From: Pseudobutyrivibrio ruminis
GTDB lineage: Bacteria > Bacillota > Clostridia > Lachnospirales > Lachnospiraceae
Assembly: GCA_015057315.1 (NCBI GenBank)
Contig: SVER01000020.1
Location: 1-61,017, forward strand
Length of the DNA: 61,017 nucleotides
Direction of reading: 5' to 3'
A model generated the notes under the pieces. The model was not told the origin of the DNA. It did no database searches and saw only the letters and a program-made list of their open reading frames with translations. The position numbers and the translations under genes are program-made. Positions 16,662 through 27,568 of the stretch are shown one piece after another; the stretch's first letter is position 1, and every line of letters begins with the position of its first letter.

Positions 16662-17367
16662 CCCCTATGTCTCCCAAAGAAACAAAGCTATCAGGCTCAC
16701 CTGTGTACATATCTACTCTATGAATATCAAGAGATAATTCGTCAAACTCTGGCAATCCAAGATATTCATGAAAAGCCTTAATAACAAGCTCTGGCTTTAT
16801 ATTATCTGTACTTCCTGATGAAAGAAGTAAATCGTATACAGGTACACCATCTTTTACTTCGATGTTGAATCGGTAAATGAGTGGCTTTAAATCAAGCTCG
16901 CGCTCACCCTTTTTAGTCTTTTTTACGATGTTAATAGCAGCAGCCTCATCGAAGAATTTTTCTTTAAGGTCACAGATATTATCGATATAACAAGCATCAT
17001 CCTTGCAATCCTTATAAGTAACGATATAGCTTGCTGCCGTAACAGCGCTCATGCATTTTTCAGCAGAATCTGGTAGATACTTAAAGCTTGTAATAGCAAG
17101 ACCTTCTACCATGTTTTTATTCAAGCAATCAATACCACTTGCTGATGCCACCTCATCCTTGATATCAATATCCATGTACTCACCCTCAGAAGTAAGACCT
17201 ACTCCAAGAGGTGCTGCAAAAGACATAATCTGGTGAGGATTAAAGCCTTCTGAATATCTGATTGGAAGGCCTGATCTTTTAACAGCCTTTTGGAAGAAAC
17301 GCATTAAATCCAAATGGCCTACATATCTCATAATTCCTGTTTTTTCAAATCTAATTCTAACGCGCAT
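16651..17367 (-). CDS. Radical-SAM-linked protein, TIGR03936 type
   Basis: This 238-residue protein (DUF2344) accompanies the radical SAM protein encoded just upstream, and the two are fused in some bacteria. It starts MRVRIRFEKTGIMRYVGHLDLMRFFQKAVKRSG, a characteristic opening, with GFNPHQIMSFAAPLG soon after. Its activity is not known. I chose the ATG at 17367 because GGGGGT lies upstream; a longer frame lacks support. It overlaps both neighbours by 11 bases, which implies translational coupling. Confidence 0.92.
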   Translation of the reverse strand: MRVRIRFEKTGIMRYVGHLDLMRFFQKAVKRSGLPIRYSEGFNPHQIMSFAAPLGVGLTSEGEYMDIDIKDEVASASGIDCLNKNMVEGLAITSFKYLPDSAEKCMSAVTAASYIVTYKDCKDDACYIDNICDLKEKFFDEAAAINIVKKTKKGERELDLKPLIYRFNIEVKDGVPVYDLLLSSGSTDNIKPELVIKAFHEYLGLPEFDELSLDIHRVDMYTGEPDSFVSLGDIGDER

Positions 17368-19225
17368 TGTGACATACCCCCGATCCGATTTTTGCAGAGC
17401 CACAGCCACTGCAGCCCATTTTACAGTTAGGAGTAACCTTTTCATTCATTGCGTTATTCCATTCTCTCTTTAAGAATTCCTTTGATACGTGACAATCAAT
17501 GAAATCCCATGGAAGGATTTCATCTAAATCACGCTGTCTGTAAGCATAATAATCTATTGAAATATTGTTCTTTTCAAAAGCAGCAAGCCACTTATCGAAA
17601 TCAAAATATTCGCCCCATGCATCAAAGAAGCATCCGCTATTATATGCATCTAAAATTGCAGGACAAAGTCTTCTATCGCCTCTTGCAAATACACCTTCAA
17701 GTACAGTTACATCTGAATGATGCCAGTTGTACTTTAGTGATTTTTGATTAAGCTGTGCCTTCATTTCGTCGTTAACTACCTTGGCACGACGTAAGTATTC
17801 TCCTGCTTCGTACATAGGAGCCCACTGGAATGGTGTAAATGGCTTTGGTACGAAGAATGATGTAGAAATGGTAATCTGGCATCTTCCCTGACGCTGCTCC
17901 TTAGGAACAGTTTCGTAATATGCAGCTGCAATATCATTAGCAAGCTGTGGAATAGCCTTCATATCTTCGTCAGTCTCAGAAGGAAGACCTAGCATGAAAT
18001 AAAGCTTAACCTTATTCCAGCCACCCTTAAATGCAAGTGTGGCACCGCCTAAGATATCTTCTACAGTAAGACCCTTATTGATAACGTTACGCATTCTCTG
18101 GCTACCAGCCTCTGGCGCAAATGTTATGCTAGATTTTCTAACATCCTGCACCTTAGACATAACATCAAGAGAAAATGCATCAATTCGTAAAGACGGTAAT
18201 GATACATTAACACCCTCAGATAAACAATCATCAATAAGGAAATCCATAAGCTCTCCTAGTGCATGATAATCACTTGAAGAAAGTGAACTAAGAGAAATTT
18301 CTTCATGACCTGTAGCAGCAAGTAATTCCTTTGCTTGGGCCTTAAGTACTTCTACTGATTTCTCACGGTTTGGTCGATAAATCATACCTGCCTGGCAGAA
18401 GCGACAGCCTCTGATACAACCACGCTGAATTTCAAGTACAACTCTATCCTGGATTGCACGAACAAATGGAATAAGCATCTTTGTAGGATAGCTTGAAGAA
18501 TCCATATCTTTAACAACCTGTCTTTCAATGGTTGCAGGAACATCATCATAAATAGGTTTGAAGCTTTCGATGGTTCCATCGCTTTCCTTATATGTAACTT
18601 CGTATAAAGAAGGTACATATATTCCAGGAATCTTTGAAGCCTCACGTAAAAATGCTACTCTATCAAAGCCATCAGCCTTGTGCTTTTTATAAAGCTCTAA
18701 AAGAGCTGGATAGCTGGTCTCACCCTCACCTACATAAACTAAATCAACAAAATCTGCTATAGGCTCTGGGTTTGTAGCACAAGGGCCACCAACTACTACG
18801 ATTGGATCATCATTTTCTCTATCCTTAGATAAAAGCGCTACCCCTGCTAAATCAAGAATCTGCAGAATATTTGTGTAACACATTTCGTATTGAAGTGTCA
18901 TACCAATGAAATCAAAATCCTTAATTGGATCCTGTGATTCCAACGCAAAAAGAGGTATATCCCTTTCCTTCATCAGATTATGTAAATCTGGCCAAGGCGA
19001 ATATACCCTTTCACAATATGTATCCTCACGCTTGTTAAGCATATCGTAAAGAATGGCTATTCCAAGGTGAGACATACCAACTTCGTAGACATCAGGAAAG
19101 CACATTGCAAATCTGATATCTACCTCAGCTGGATTTTTAATTACACTATTAAATTCGTTGCCGATATAACGTGCAGGCTTATCAATCTGCATCAAAATAT
19201 CGTCTGGTAAAGCAAGTTTTTTCAT
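17357..19225 (-). CDS. Radical SAM protein with B12-binding-like domain, TIGR03960 type
   Basis: The 622-residue protein has an N-terminal B12-binding-like half (EVGMSHLGIAILYDML, VVVGGPCATNPEPIADF) and a radical SAM core with the cluster motif RGCIRGCRFCQAG (CxxxCxxC). SLSSSDY and FAPEAGSQRMRNVINKG are family features. A cysteine-rich tail (CKMGCSGCGSAKIGSG) may hold another cluster. The substrate is unknown, but the gene is classically followed by the TIGR03936 gene and rng, as here, so a link to ribosome or RNA modification is plausible inference. Confidence 0.93.
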   Translation of the reverse strand: MKKLALPDDILMQIDKPARYIGNEFNSVIKNPAEVDIRFAMCFPDVYEVGMSHLGIAILYDMLNKREDTYCERVYSPWPDLHNLMKERDIPLFALESQDPIKDFDFIGMTLQYEMCYTNILQILDLAGVALLSKDRENDDPIVVVGGPCATNPEPIADFVDLVYVGEGETSYPALLELYKKHKADGFDRVAFLREASKIPGIYVPSLYEVTYKESDGTIESFKPIYDDVPATIERQVVKDMDSSSYPTKMLIPFVRAIQDRVVLEIQRGCIRGCRFCQAGMIYRPNREKSVEVLKAQAKELLAATGHEEISLSSLSSSDYHALGELMDFLIDDCLSEGVNVSLPSLRIDAFSLDVMSKVQDVRKSSITFAPEAGSQRMRNVINKGLTVEDILGGATLAFKGGWNKVKLYFMLGLPSETDEDMKAIPQLANDIAAAYYETVPKEQRQGRCQITISTSFFVPKPFTPFQWAPMYEAGEYLRRAKVVNDEMKAQLNQKSLKYNWHHSDVTVLEGVFARGDRRLCPAILDAYNSGCFFDAWGEYFDFDKWLAAFEKNNISIDYYAYRQRDLDEILPWDFIDCHVSKEFLKREWNNAMNEKVTPNCKMGCSGCGSAKIGSGVCHNAR

Positions 19226-19231
19226 ATAATC

Positions 19232-20512
19232 CTATCTTTGAGCAAGCTCCGAAGTGATATCTTCCCATGTGACACCCTTTTCAGCCATAAGCACCATCAA
19301 GTGATACAGGAAATCTGATATCTCGTATTTGGTTTCCTCAGAATCTGGATTCTTGGCTGCAATAACAATCTCTGTAGCCTCTTCACCAACCTTCTTAAGG
19401 ATTTTATCAAGGCCTTTATCAAACAGATAATTTGTGTAAGAACCTTCCTTAGGATGTTCTTTTCTATCCATGATGATAGCATATACATCCTCAAATACCT
19501 TTAACGGATTACGCTCAACATACTCCTTTTTAACTATCTCGTTGAAGAAGCAGCTAGGTGCGCCAGTGTGACATGCAACTCCAACTTGAGACACTTTCGC
19601 CAAAATAGTATCAAAATCACAGTCAGCAGTCAATGACTTGACGTATTGAAAATGTCCGCTGGTCTCACCCTTAACCCAAAGAGATTGTCTTGAACGAGAA
19701 AAATATGTCATCTTACCAGTACGGATTGTGGCATTTAAAGATTCCTCATTCATGTAAGCCACCATAAGAACCTCAGCAGTCTGGAAATCCTGCACTACTG
19801 TAGGGACAAGACCGTCTGAGTTTGGCTTTAAATCACTCCATGAAAGCTTTGGTTCAAAGTTATCCATCTTAATGCCCGCATCAGACAGCTCGCTTTTAAT
19901 CTGCATGATGTCTGTTTTTGTATTATTGATGCAAGCTCCAGAAATACCGCGAATTTGATCAGACTTAAGAAGCTTAAGTACATAATTAAAATCGTAATCA
20001 TCCACCTGCACAATATAAGGAATAGATGTAATATTCTCAAGCCCTTCTAAAAGTGTGGTATTCATAATAAGAAGCTCATGTACATTATCCTGCAAGAAAT
20101 CCTTGGTCTTAAAAAGGAAATCCACTGTAGAAAGGCTAACTAACATCTTGTTAGCACCAAATCTGGCTGATGCTTCCTTTAATAAATCAATTGTCTCTGG
20201 CTTAGAACCATTAAGAATAACTTCTATACAGCCAGCGTAAAGAAGCTTTTTAACATCCTCAAGACGCTTGATATTACCACCACCTGCTGTCTTAACCTGA
20301 ATGTTTCTGTTAATCTCTCGTATAGCAAGAATATTCTTTTCATGCTCTTCATCTGTAGATGATAGATCGTAGCAAATGATTTTATCAATTCCGCTGTCAT
20401 CATAAACTGATGCAAGCTCAAGTACGTCACTTTTTTCTTCTAATTCGGTAGGACTCTTAACAGCCATTCCATCCTTAATATAGATGGTAGCTACAATATT
20501 TTTGTGTTCCAT
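19232..20512 (-). CDS. hisI: HisIE with N-terminal HisA/HisF-like domain
   Basis: The protein catalyses two histidine steps: removal of pyrophosphate from phosphoribosyl-ATP (HisE domain, about residues 335-426) and ring opening of phosphoribosyl-AMP (HisI domain, about 220-325, with DCDFD and [11 protein letters not shown]). Residues 1-210 form an extra TIM-barrel-like domain similar to HisA/HisF, keeping TAGGG phosphate-loop residues. The catalytic aspartates of HisF are replaced: Asp11 by Tyr11 and the second by a serine near 128, so this part is probably not an enzyme. It is the last gene of the his cluster. Confidence 0.93.
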   Translation of the reverse strand: MEHKNIVATIYIKDGMAVKSPTELEEKSDVLELASVYDDSGIDKIICYDLSSTDEEHEKNILAIREINRNIQVKTAGGGNIKRLEDVKKLLYAGCIEVILNGSKPETIDLLKEASARFGANKMLVSLSTVDFLFKTKDFLQDNVHELLIMNTTLLEGLENITSIPYIVQVDDYDFNYVLKLLKSDQIRGISGACINNTKTDIMQIKSELSDAGIKMDNFEPKLSWSDLKPNSDGLVPTVVQDFQTAEVLMVAYMNEESLNATIRTGKMTYFSRSRQSLWVKGETSGHFQYVKSLTADCDFDTILAKVSQVGVACHTGAPSCFFNEIVKKEYVERNPLKVFEDVYAIIMDRKEHPKEGSYTNYLFDKGLDKILKKVGEEATEIVIAAKNPDSEETKYEISDFLYHLMVLMAEKGVTWEDITSELAQR

Positions 20513-20529
20513 AGTTATGCTCCTTAAAT

Positions 20530-21123
20530 CTAGATAGTTCCCTTTGTAGTCATGGCATCCTTGATGCGATTGTCCTTAATTGTAGCCTCATCAAGTGCCT
20601 TAGCAAATGCTTTGAAAATAGCCTCTGCCATGTGATGTGAATTTCCTGGAGTGATTACCTTAATATGCAAATTCATAGCAGCTGAATATGAAATAGCGTA
20701 GAAAAATTCCTTGACCATTTCTGTATCCATGTAACCGATTTTTTCTGTAGGAAATTCTGCTTCAAAAGAAAGGTAAGGTCTGCCAGATAAATCTACAGCT
20801 ACAAGGACTAATGTCTCATCCATGGGAAGAATGCAACTACCATATCTTTTAATACCTCTTTTATCAAGACATGCTTTTTTGATTGCATTACCAAGAACAA
20901 TTCCAGTGTCCTCAATAGTATGATGGCAATCTACCTGTAAATCTCCTTTGATATTAGCTTCCATATCGAACAAGCCGTGCCTTGTAAACGCATCAAGCAT
21001 GTGGTCAAAAAAACCTATTCCGGAATTAACATGGCACTGACCTGTTCCATCAAGAGAAAAATCTATTGTAATATCTGTCTCTTTTGTTTTTCTAGCTACT
21101 TTCGCTCTTCTTTCTTCAGACAT
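20530..21123 (-). CDS. hisB: Imidazoleglycerol-phosphate dehydratase
   Basis: HisB removes water from imidazole-glycerol phosphate, using manganese bound by histidines. The 197-residue protein shows [27 protein letters not shown] and [18 protein letters not shown], with all metal-binding histidines. Length is that of the monofunctional enzyme, without a phosphatase domain. The ATG at 21123 is preferred, with GGGGTGG just upstream, over a longer non-ATG start. It sits between hisD and hisIE. Confidence 0.97.
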   Translation of the reverse strand: MSEERRAKVARKTKETDITIDFSLDGTGQCHVNSGIGFFDHMLDAFTRHGLFDMEANIKGDLQVDCHHTIEDTGIVLGNAIKKACLDKRGIKRYGSCILPMDETLVLVAVDLSGRPYLSFEAEFPTEKIGYMDTEMVKEFFYAISYSAAMNLHIKVITPGNSHHMAEAIFKAFAKALDEATIKDNRIKDAMTTKGTI

Positions 21124-21191
21124 ATTCCACCCCAAATAATTTTTTACAACCAAATATATTATACAAAAGTATTAAAAATATTTAAAGCTAA

Positions 21192-22484
21192 TTAAATATC
21201 TTCGAACCTTACTTTGATGGAATTAGCATGTGCTGTAAGCTGTTCATTATTTGCAAACTTCACAATATCAGGATATACAGCTTCAAGAGCTTCCTTTGAG
21301 TATGAAATAATGCTTGATTTCTTAATGAAATCATCTACTGAAAGTGCAGAGAAAAATCTGGCTGTTCCATTAGTTGGAAGCACGTGATTTGGTCCTGCAA
21401 AATAATCCCCTAAAGGCTCTGATGAGTATTGTCCAAGGAATATTGCACCTGCATTTTTAACATAGGTCATATCCTCAAATGGATTAGCAGTAACTATTTC
21501 AAGGTGCTCTGATGCAATGGCATTAACGCAGTCAATAGCATCCTTTTTGTTTTCAGCAATAAGCAGATATCCAAAATTATCAAGAGATTTACTGATAATA
21601 TCCTTTCTGGATAATATCTTTACAAAACGCTCAATTTCACTTTCTACCTTATCTGCAAGCTCTGCTGATGTAGTAACAAGGATTGCAGATGCAAGCTCAT
21701 CATGCTCAGCTTGAGATAATAAATCTGCTGCTACATAAGTAGGATTTGCTGTTTCATCTGCAAGCACAAGTATTTCTGATGGGCCTGCAATGGAATCGAT
21801 TGATACATATCCAAAAACAGCCTTCTTAGCCAATGCAACAAAAATATTTCCAGGGCCTACAATCTTATCTACCTTTGCTATGCTTTCTGTACCAAAGGCT
21901 AAAGCTGCAATAGCCTGAGCGCCACCGCATTTATATATAACATCAACACCAGCCTCGTTAGCTGCAACAAGCGTACTAGGATTAACCTTGCCATCCTTGT
22001 CACATGGAGTTGTCATGTAGATATTAGGCACACCTGCAACCTTTGCAGGCATTACATTCATAAGTACAGATGATGGATATACAGCCTTGCCTCCTGGAAC
22101 ATACACGCCAACCTTATCAAGTGGTGTTACCTTTTGACCAAGGATGATACCCTCTTCAGATGTAAACCAGCTGTTTTGCTTTTGCTTAGCATGATATTTT
22201 TCAATATTAACTAGAGCTTTTCTGATAACCTCTATAAGCTCCGCTGGCACTAAAGAATATGCCTCTTCAATTTCTTCTTTTGTAACAACGATGTTGCTTG
22301 CATTAATATCTGCTCCGTCAAATTTCTTCGTATATGCGAATACAGCAGAATCACCCTCAAGTCGTACCGTATTTACGATATCACTAACTGTACTTTCGTA
22401 TTCAGTGTATTGACTAGGACTTCTTTTTAAAAGTGATTCTAAAATATTATCTATTGTGTCTTTAGTAAGCTTAAGCTTTCTCAT
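21192..22484 (-). CDS. hisD: Histidinol dehydrogenase
   Basis: HisD makes histidine from histidinol in two NAD-dependent oxidations with a zinc ion. The 430-residue protein has [57 protein letters not shown] and ASEHLEIV, the expected substrate and zinc-binding blocks. GGGAGC precedes the ATG. Its start overlaps the end of hisG by 14 bases. Confidence 0.98.
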   Translation of the reverse strand: MRKLKLTKDTIDNILESLLKRSPSQYTEYESTVSDIVNTVRLEGDSAVFAYTKKFDGADINASNIVVTKEEIEEAYSLVPAELIEVIRKALVNIEKYHAKQKQNSWFTSEEGIILGQKVTPLDKVGVYVPGGKAVYPSSVLMNVMPAKVAGVPNIYMTTPCDKDGKVNPSTLVAANEAGVDVIYKCGGAQAIAALAFGTESIAKVDKIVGPGNIFVALAKKAVFGYVSIDSIAGPSEILVLADETANPTYVAADLLSQAEHDELASAILVTTSAELADKVESEIERFVKILSRKDIISKSLDNFGYLLIAENKKDAIDCVNAIASEHLEIVTANPFEDMTYVKNAGAIFLGQYSSEPLGDYFAGPNHVLPTNGTARFFSALSVDDFIKKSSIISYSKEALEAVYPDIVKFANNEQLTAHANSIKVRFEDI

Positions 22485-23127
22485 TTTCTAATGCTCCCTT
22501 TAACTTCTCAATAAGCTCTGTAATTCTTTCGTTTTCCATTTTCATAGAAACCTGATTTACTACCATCCTAGCTGAAAGAGGACATACCTCTTCAAGTACA
22601 ACAAGTCCGTTTTCTCTAAGAGTAGAACCAGTCTCAACAATATCTACAATAACCTCTGACAATCCAACCATTGGAGCAAGCTCAATAGAACCATTTAGCT
22701 TGATAATTTCCACTGTTTGATTTTTGGTATTGTAGAAATAATCCTTTGCTATGCGTGGGTATTTGCTGGCTACCCTGATAAGCTCGTGATGCTTAAGAAG
22801 CTCAGCTGCCTCAGCTGGTCCACATACACACATGCGGCATTTGCCAAAGCCAAGATCTAAAACCTCATAGATGTTTCTGTTTTCTTCAAGAATAGTATCC
22901 TCTCCAACAACACCTATGTCTGCGGCTCCATATTCAACATAAGTTGGAACATCTGGTCCCTTTGCAAGGAAAAATCTAAGCTTCAGCTCTTCGTTTGTAA
23001 AAATCAGCTTCCTTGTATTAGGATCCTTCATTTCTTCACAGGTGATACCAATACTTTCAAAAAGCTCTAAGGTCTTTTTTGCTAAACGCCCTTTTCCAAG
23101 GGCAAAGGTTAAGTATCTTTCTTTCAT
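22471..23127 (-). CDS. hisG: ATP phosphoribosyltransferase, short form
   Basis: HisG begins histidine synthesis by joining ATP and PRPP. At 218 residues it is the short form lacking the C-terminal regulatory domain and so needs HisZ, encoded directly upstream. [12 protein letters not shown] opens the protein, and [14 protein letters not shown] is the PRPP-binding loop. Two ATGs overlap the hisZ stop; the second (23127) has the better spacing from GAGGTG. Confidence 0.97.
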   Translation of the reverse strand: MKERYLTFALGKGRLAKKTLELFESIGITCEEMKDPNTRKLIFTNEELKLRFFLAKGPDVPTYVEYGAADIGVVGEDTILEENRNIYEVLDLGFGKCRMCVCGPAEAAELLKHHELIRVASKYPRIAKDYFYNTKNQTVEIIKLNGSIELAPMVGLSEVIVDIVETGSTLRENGLVVLEEVCPLSARMVVNQVSMKMENERITELIEKLKGALENEKA

Positions 23128-23129
23128 CA

Positions 23130-24143
23130 TTACACCTCATCAGTCATCCCATCAAGTGGGATTCTTTTTAGTGCTAACATTAACTGGTCAACAGTAATTG
23201 CAAATCCAATAGCAGGGGCTTCCTTGCCGAAATGACTAAGAAGTGTATCATATCTTCCACCCTTAACAAGTGGTTCCCCTACGCCGTAAGAATATCCAGT
23301 AAAGATTATTCCTGTATAGTATTTGTATTCAGAAATCATACCAAGCTCAAATGAAATGTAATCCATTACACCATTCTTACTTAACAGTTCATAAAGCTTT
23401 GTAAGATACTCCAAAGCATCATAAACCTTTTTATATTTCTTTGCTTTGTCAAGGTATGAATTCCATTCTTTAGGAGAATTCATTATCTTTCCTGTGATAT
23501 CAAAAAGTTCTATCAGGCCTTTGCTGACCTCTGCCTGTTCTAATAATTCCTTAGCTCCAAAGAAATTCTTATTTGAAATAAGATTGATAAGCTTTTCTTC
23601 CTGAACATCATCTAAATTTGCTGCTTCAATAAGGCCACGTACTACATCTATATGGCCAACACCTATCTCAAATTCCTTAAGCCCTATCTTTTTTAACGCG
23701 TTTACAACGATTGTAAGAATCTCTGCATCAGCATCAACTGAGCTATCACCAATAAATTCGCAGCCAGCCTGAGTGCTTTCCTTTAAACGGCCTTGCAGAC
23801 TGTGATAATTAATAAATACATTGCCTTCGTAGGAAAGCTTTACCGCTTCATCTGTATCAGAAAAATACATTGCTGCAGCACGAGCCACAGAAGGTGTTAT
23901 ATCAGGCCTGAGAACCAAGGTGTTTCCATCCCTATCAAAGAATTTAAACATCTCATTAGATTTGCAGGAACCTACCTCCTTTGAGAATGTATCAAAATAT
24001 TCAAAGGTTGGTGTAGATATTGGCATATAGCCAGAATCCTTAAAGCACTTTCTAAGATTGTAAAGTGCCTCTAAACGCTCCTCGTATTCGCTGTTATAAA
24101 TGTCTCGAACTCCCTCTGGAGTATGTAAAGTTAAATTTTTCAT
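23130..24143 (-). CDS. hisZ: ATP phosphoribosyltransferase regulatory subunit HisZ
   Basis: HisZ resembles histidyl-tRNA synthetase but charges no tRNA; it assembles with short HisG and conveys histidine feedback. The 337-residue protein opens [11 protein letters not shown] and has [14 protein letters not shown], a class II synthetase motif 2 variant, and [13 protein letters not shown]. It lacks an anticodon-binding domain, unlike HisS. The ATG at 24143 follows GAGGTGAG. It is the first gene of the cluster, which in this window lacks hisA, hisF, hisH and hisC. Confidence 0.95.
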   Translation of the reverse strand: MKNLTLHTPEGVRDIYNSEYEERLEALYNLRKCFKDSGYMPISTPTFEYFDTFSKEVGSCKSNEMFKFFDRDGNTLVLRPDITPSVARAAAMYFSDTDEAVKLSYEGNVFINYHSLQGRLKESTQAGCEFIGDSSVDADAEILTIVVNALKKIGLKEFEIGVGHIDVVRGLIEAANLDDVQEEKLINLISNKNFFGAKELLEQAEVSKGLIELFDITGKIMNSPKEWNSYLDKAKKYKKVYDALEYLTKLYELLSKNGVMDYISFELGMISEYKYYTGIIFTGYSYGVGEPLVKGGRYDTLLSHFGKEAPAIGFAITVDQLMLALKRIPLDGMTDEV

Positions 24144-24183
24144 TTTCTCACCTCGCACTTTAGTGTGATAAAGAACTAAAGTT

Positions 24184-24212
24184 ATTATACTTAAAAACCG
24201 CCTCAAAGTCAA
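24184..24212 (-). promoter_or_regulatory. Promoter of the his cluster, inside the upstream terminator
   Basis: On the minus strand TTGACT (24212-24207) and TATAAT (24189-24184) are spaced 17 bases. The -35 element spans the loop and 3' arm of the terminator hairpin at 24197-24231. The short leader can form ACTTTAGT/ACTAAAGT just before the ribosome site. No T-box features were seen. Confidence 0.75.
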
Positions 24213-24231
24213 CATAAGGCTTTGAGGCGGT
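24193..24231 (-). terminator. Terminator of the FIST-GGDEF gene
   Basis: ACCGCCTCAAAG (24197-24208) pairs perfectly with CTTTGAGGCGGT (24220-24231); five T's follow on the minus strand. Confidence 0.9.
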
Positions 24232-24270
24232 AATTTAAAGACATTTTATGCAATTTTATTTTAGATAATA

Positions 24271-26016
24271 CTAGTTTGAAATGTCGCTACAAACTTTATC
24301 TTTGCCTTTATCCTTGGCAAGATATAAAAGTTCATCAACTCTATCAATAGTAACAAGTGCTTCTTCATTAGGTTTATGCTTTGTCACACCGAGACTAACT
24401 GAAATATGATTCTTATCAATAGGTAACCCCTTAATATTAGCTCTTATTCCTTCTGCAATATCAAGGATTTTATCATCTGAATAGTCACTTGCGAAAATCA
24501 TAAATTCTTCTCCACCCCAACGTCCAACTTTTACATTAGGAAGGACAGCGATTTCATTAAGTAGATATTCAGACAGGATTTTTAAGGCATTATCCCCTTC
24601 GCTATGACCAAAAGTATCATTAACCCGTTTAAAGTCATCAATATCGAACATAATTAAATGCCAATTGTTGTAGACTCCATCATTATTATTAGTTGCATCA
24701 ATGATAATCTGTTCTATAGCACCACGATTAAGAAGCCCAGTAAGAGTATCATGTGATGATTTATAAAGCATCTCTGTTAGCTGCTCATTTTTTTCCATCA
24801 GCTCTTCTGTAATAGTATTGATAAATACAGCAAGCCTATGAGTCAGGGACATATTAGAGCCATAGTTATATTCATTAATGTCTACATTTGGTTTGCTAAG
24901 AATTGGGCCTTCTCTCATAGCTACCAATACTACAGAAAGATTGTTAAGTACAGTTGTACCTTTAAACCTTAATATTTCACCTAAGGCACTAAAGCCAGTG
25001 GTTTCAACATATTTAGACATTTCGGATATTTCAATATCATAATTATCATTCCAAAACAGCTTGCGACCCATACAATTAACAATATACATGGCTTGAGGTG
25101 CGAATTCTAAAGCCTTTATTACAGTTTCTTTAGTATGATTCATAATTCGTCTAGGTTCGCCGTAGCTGATGCGAATCTTAGCTCCCTGAGGGATATTTGT
25201 AGACATACGAATAGAGCCGTCAGCATTAACAGATTTAGCATGACGAATATAGGTGGTAGATTCGTCCACCTGTACTTCCCAAGGAAATTGTAATGCATCA
25301 TAAAAGAAATTACTGTCCTTGTGAATGTGAAGATAATGATTGTATACATCGTATGCAGGCTTGCCATCCAACTCGTACACAACGTCCCCTTCGGAGCGTG
25401 TAACCGTAAGCGGATAACCGATTGCCTTCCAACCAAACATTCTATCTGTATACATATGCAGTTCCTTACCACTGTATAGTACACAGGCAGAACTATCCTT
25501 GCTATAGCCAAAATCATCAGCAAATATAAAAGCTTTTTGAAAATCATCACCAACAGCGACGCTTCCAAATACCTCTATGTTTTCTGAAAGCTGATCTATA
25601 TATTCCCTGGCTGCCTCTAAAGGCTGATATGGAGCTGCTGTAATAATTTCTACACCTCTTAAATCTGGTGTCTCCTTTGCCATATTAAGAAGGTCATCCA
25701 TCTCCACCTGATCCTTGATGGCATAATAAGGACAAATCTCAACTCTGGTATCAGGATCCTCGAAAACCATTGCAGAAACTACAATCTCATGATCACACAT
25801 AGTGCCATTAAAGATTTCCCCTGTTGCACTGCAACCAATTACAGGAATATCTGGATAGAAAAAAGCTAAAACCTTTCTCACTTCATTTGTTTTATTAATA
25901 TTGTCCTGCATATTAAATGGAACAAATACATGGAATATTGCAGCACAATCTTTAATATCCCAGCGTGTTATTGTTTGTGTAAAAAATTTGTTAAATGTCG
26001 TTTGTAAAAGCTTCAT
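24271..26016 (-). CDS. FIST-domain diguanylate cyclase
   Basis: Residues 1 to about 390 carry FIST N- and C-type sensory domains (VIGCSATGEIFNG, FGSVAVGDDFQ, NCMGRKLFW), which are thought to bind small ligands such as amino acids. The C-terminal ~165 residues are a GGDEF domain: DTLTGLLNR, FDIDDFKRVNDTFGH and GGEEF, so cyclic di-GMP synthesis is likely. No RxxD inhibitory site is seen before GGEEF. There is no membrane segment, so it is a cytoplasmic sensor. The ATG at 26016 follows GGGG; it is monocistronic with its own promoter and terminator. Confidence 0.9.
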   Translation of the reverse strand: MKLLQTTFNKFFTQTITRWDIKDCAAIFHVFVPFNMQDNINKTNEVRKVLAFFYPDIPVIGCSATGEIFNGTMCDHEIVVSAMVFEDPDTRVEICPYYAIKDQVEMDDLLNMAKETPDLRGVEIITAAPYQPLEAAREYIDQLSENIEVFGSVAVGDDFQKAFIFADDFGYSKDSSACVLYSGKELHMYTDRMFGWKAIGYPLTVTRSEGDVVYELDGKPAYDVYNHYLHIHKDSNFFYDALQFPWEVQVDESTTYIRHAKSVNADGSIRMSTNIPQGAKIRISYGEPRRIMNHTKETVIKALEFAPQAMYIVNCMGRKLFWNDNYDIEISEMSKYVETTGFSALGEILRFKGTTVLNNLSVVLVAMREGPILSKPNVDINEYNYGSNMSLTHRLAVFINTITEELMEKNEQLTEMLYKSSHDTLTGLLNRGAIEQIIIDATNNNDGVYNNWHLIMFDIDDFKRVNDTFGHSEGDNALKILSEYLLNEIAVLPNVKVGRWGGEEFMIFASDYSDDKILDIAEGIRANIKGLPIDKNHISVSLGVTKHKPNEEALVTIDRVDELLYLAKDKGKDKVCSDISN

Positions 26017-26051
26017 GTCTATACCCCAAAACACATAATATTTATGTTTAT

Positions 26052-26081
26052 ATTATAAATGTATATTAATTTATTTGTCTA
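26052..26081 (-). promoter_or_regulatory. Candidate promoter of the FIST-GGDEF gene
   Basis: TAGACA (26081-26076) and TATAAT (26057-26052) on the minus strand, 18-base spacer. No clear terminator separates it from recU. Confidence 0.55.
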
Positions 26082-26115
26082 TAAACTTCTAATGTTTATT
26101 GTTAAATTTCCTGTA

Positions 26116-26646
26116 TTACTTTCTTGAACCTAAATCAACATTAATCATATCAAGATATGGAACCAGTAGATTTGGCTTTGTAGTGAAGAAGTATTTTTCT
26201 TCTAACTCTTCAATTCTAAAACTTTTTCTACCGCCCTCTTGCATTCTATCCCAAAATACCTTTAGTTTCTCATAGGTAAGATAATAATATAAATCTCTTT
26301 CGCTAAAGAAAATAAGAATGAACGCCAACCCATCCTGCTTCTCCCATTTTCCCATGAAATCAATCTGATGGGCATGGATATTTTGAAGGGGAAATGTGTC
26401 CTTATTACATTCCTTTGCATCAAAGCATACAGGAATTCCCTGTATAGCGCCTACATAATCTACTGTAGATTTCTGGTCAAAATAAGCAAGGGTTATATGG
26501 CCCTTTTTATCCATATCAATTGGTGTTATAGGTGTTGGAATTTTTTGAATGAGGGCTAAGCCGTTTTCGGCATAGACCTCATTAGTTTTATTTATGAATT
26601 CTTCGAATGTGGAACCACGAAGACCTCTAGATTTATATGTAGCCAT
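26116..26646 (-). CDS. recU: Holliday junction resolvase RecU
   Basis: RecU cuts four-way DNA junctions during recombination in Firmicutes. The 176-residue protein shows [24 protein letters not shown] and FDAKECN, which match the nuclease-like catalytic Asp and Glu-x-Lys positions, then HAHQIDFM. The start at 26646 is chosen because GGGGGAG lies four bases upstream; a 13-residue longer frame has no support. It overlaps the preceding gene by 14 bases. In Bacillus recU pairs with a penicillin-binding protein gene; here it ends a long housekeeping operon. Confidence 0.93.
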   Translation of the reverse strand: MATYKSRGLRGSTFEEFINKTNEVYAENGLALIQKIPTPITPIDMDKKGHITLAYFDQKSTVDYVGAIQGIPVCFDAKECNKDTFPLQNIHAHQIDFMGKWEKQDGLAFILIFFSERDLYYYLTYEKLKVFWDRMQEGGRKSFRIEELEEKYFFTTKPNLLVPYLDMINVDLGSRK

Positions 26647-27568
26647 TAAACTCCCCCGGAAGTTCACAGACATATTTTCTACCATCTGCGAATTCTATTG
26701 AATAAGCATGTAGTAGCTGTCCTCTTACCTTCTCCCTTTTATTTATTATCGTATTTCCGTATTTATTATCACCTAAAATAGGATGACCTATTGAAGCAAG
26801 ATGTGCTCTGATTTGATGGGTGCGTCCTGTAATAAGATGAATCTCAAGTAAAGTAAAATCATCGCCTATATGAGATATAGGTTTGTATGCTGTTTTAATT
26901 GGCTTAGAATCCTTTGTTTCATTCTTAGTAATAGAAACCTTGTTAGTAGCTTCATCCTTTGATAAGAAGCCATCTATCTGCTGTTCATCATCTATCCTGC
27001 CTAAAACTACAGCCCTATAAAGTTTTTTACAGCTACGTTCCTTTAAAGCTTCTCCAAGAGTTTGAGCTGCCTTAAGAGTTTTAGCAAATAAAACAATGCC
27101 TGATGTGTTTCTATCAAGTCTATTACACACGCTAGGATGAAAATGCTTGAAGCTTTCTTCGCTAAGTTCACCCTTTGCAATCATATATGAAATAGCCATT
27201 TCATTAATAGAAACGTCTGATGGTGAATCCTTCTGAGATTTGATACCTGCAGGCTTATTAATGATAATCATATCATCATCTTCAAAAACCACCTTGATAT
27301 CATGTGAAACTTCCTTTAAGGAATAATAAAGTTCGTCTCGCTCACCAGCTCCTGTCATCTTGGCATAGGTTTCATCAGAAAACCAAATTTTGACAACATC
27401 GCCTGTATTAAGTTTTTCAGTACCATCAGCCTTTTTGTCGTTAAGTGTGATGTTCTTCTTTCTAAGCATCTTGTAAATAAAACTAGTGCTAGCCTCTGTA
27501 AGAACACGTTTTAAATACTTATCAAAACGCTGATTACTATCGTTTTCTTCTATTCTTAGTTCTTTCAT
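26633..27568 (-). CDS. RluA-family pseudouridine synthase
   Basis: A 311-residue rRNA or tRNA pseudouridine synthase. An S4 RNA-binding domain covers about residues 1-80, followed by the catalytic domain with [15 protein letters not shown] (catalytic Asp in RLD), IIINKPAGI and a C-terminal [11 protein letters not shown]...GHPILGD. It resembles RluC or RluD, but the exact target site is not decidable by eye. Its start lies 32 bases inside the end of the YgiQ gene, so the two are coupled. Confidence 0.95.
   Translation of the reverse strand: MKELRIEENDSNQRFDKYLKRVLTEASTSFIYKMLRKKNITLNDKKADGTEKLNTGDVVKIWFSDETYAKMTGAGERDELYYSLKEVSHDIKVVFEDDDMIIINKPAGIKSQKDSPSDVSINEMAISYMIAKGELSEESFKHFHPSVCNRLDRNTSGIVLFAKTLKAAQTLGEALKERSCKKLYRAVVLGRIDDEQQIDGFLSKDEATNKVSITKNETKDSKPIKTAYKPISHIGDDFTLLEIHLITGRTHQIRAHLASIGHPILGDNKYGNTIINKREKVRGQLLHAYSIEFADGRKYVCELPGEFNGYI

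Noticed and set aside
24144..24200. T-box leader for the his cluster
   Set aside because: The leader is about 35 bases, far too short, and no T-box sequence is present.
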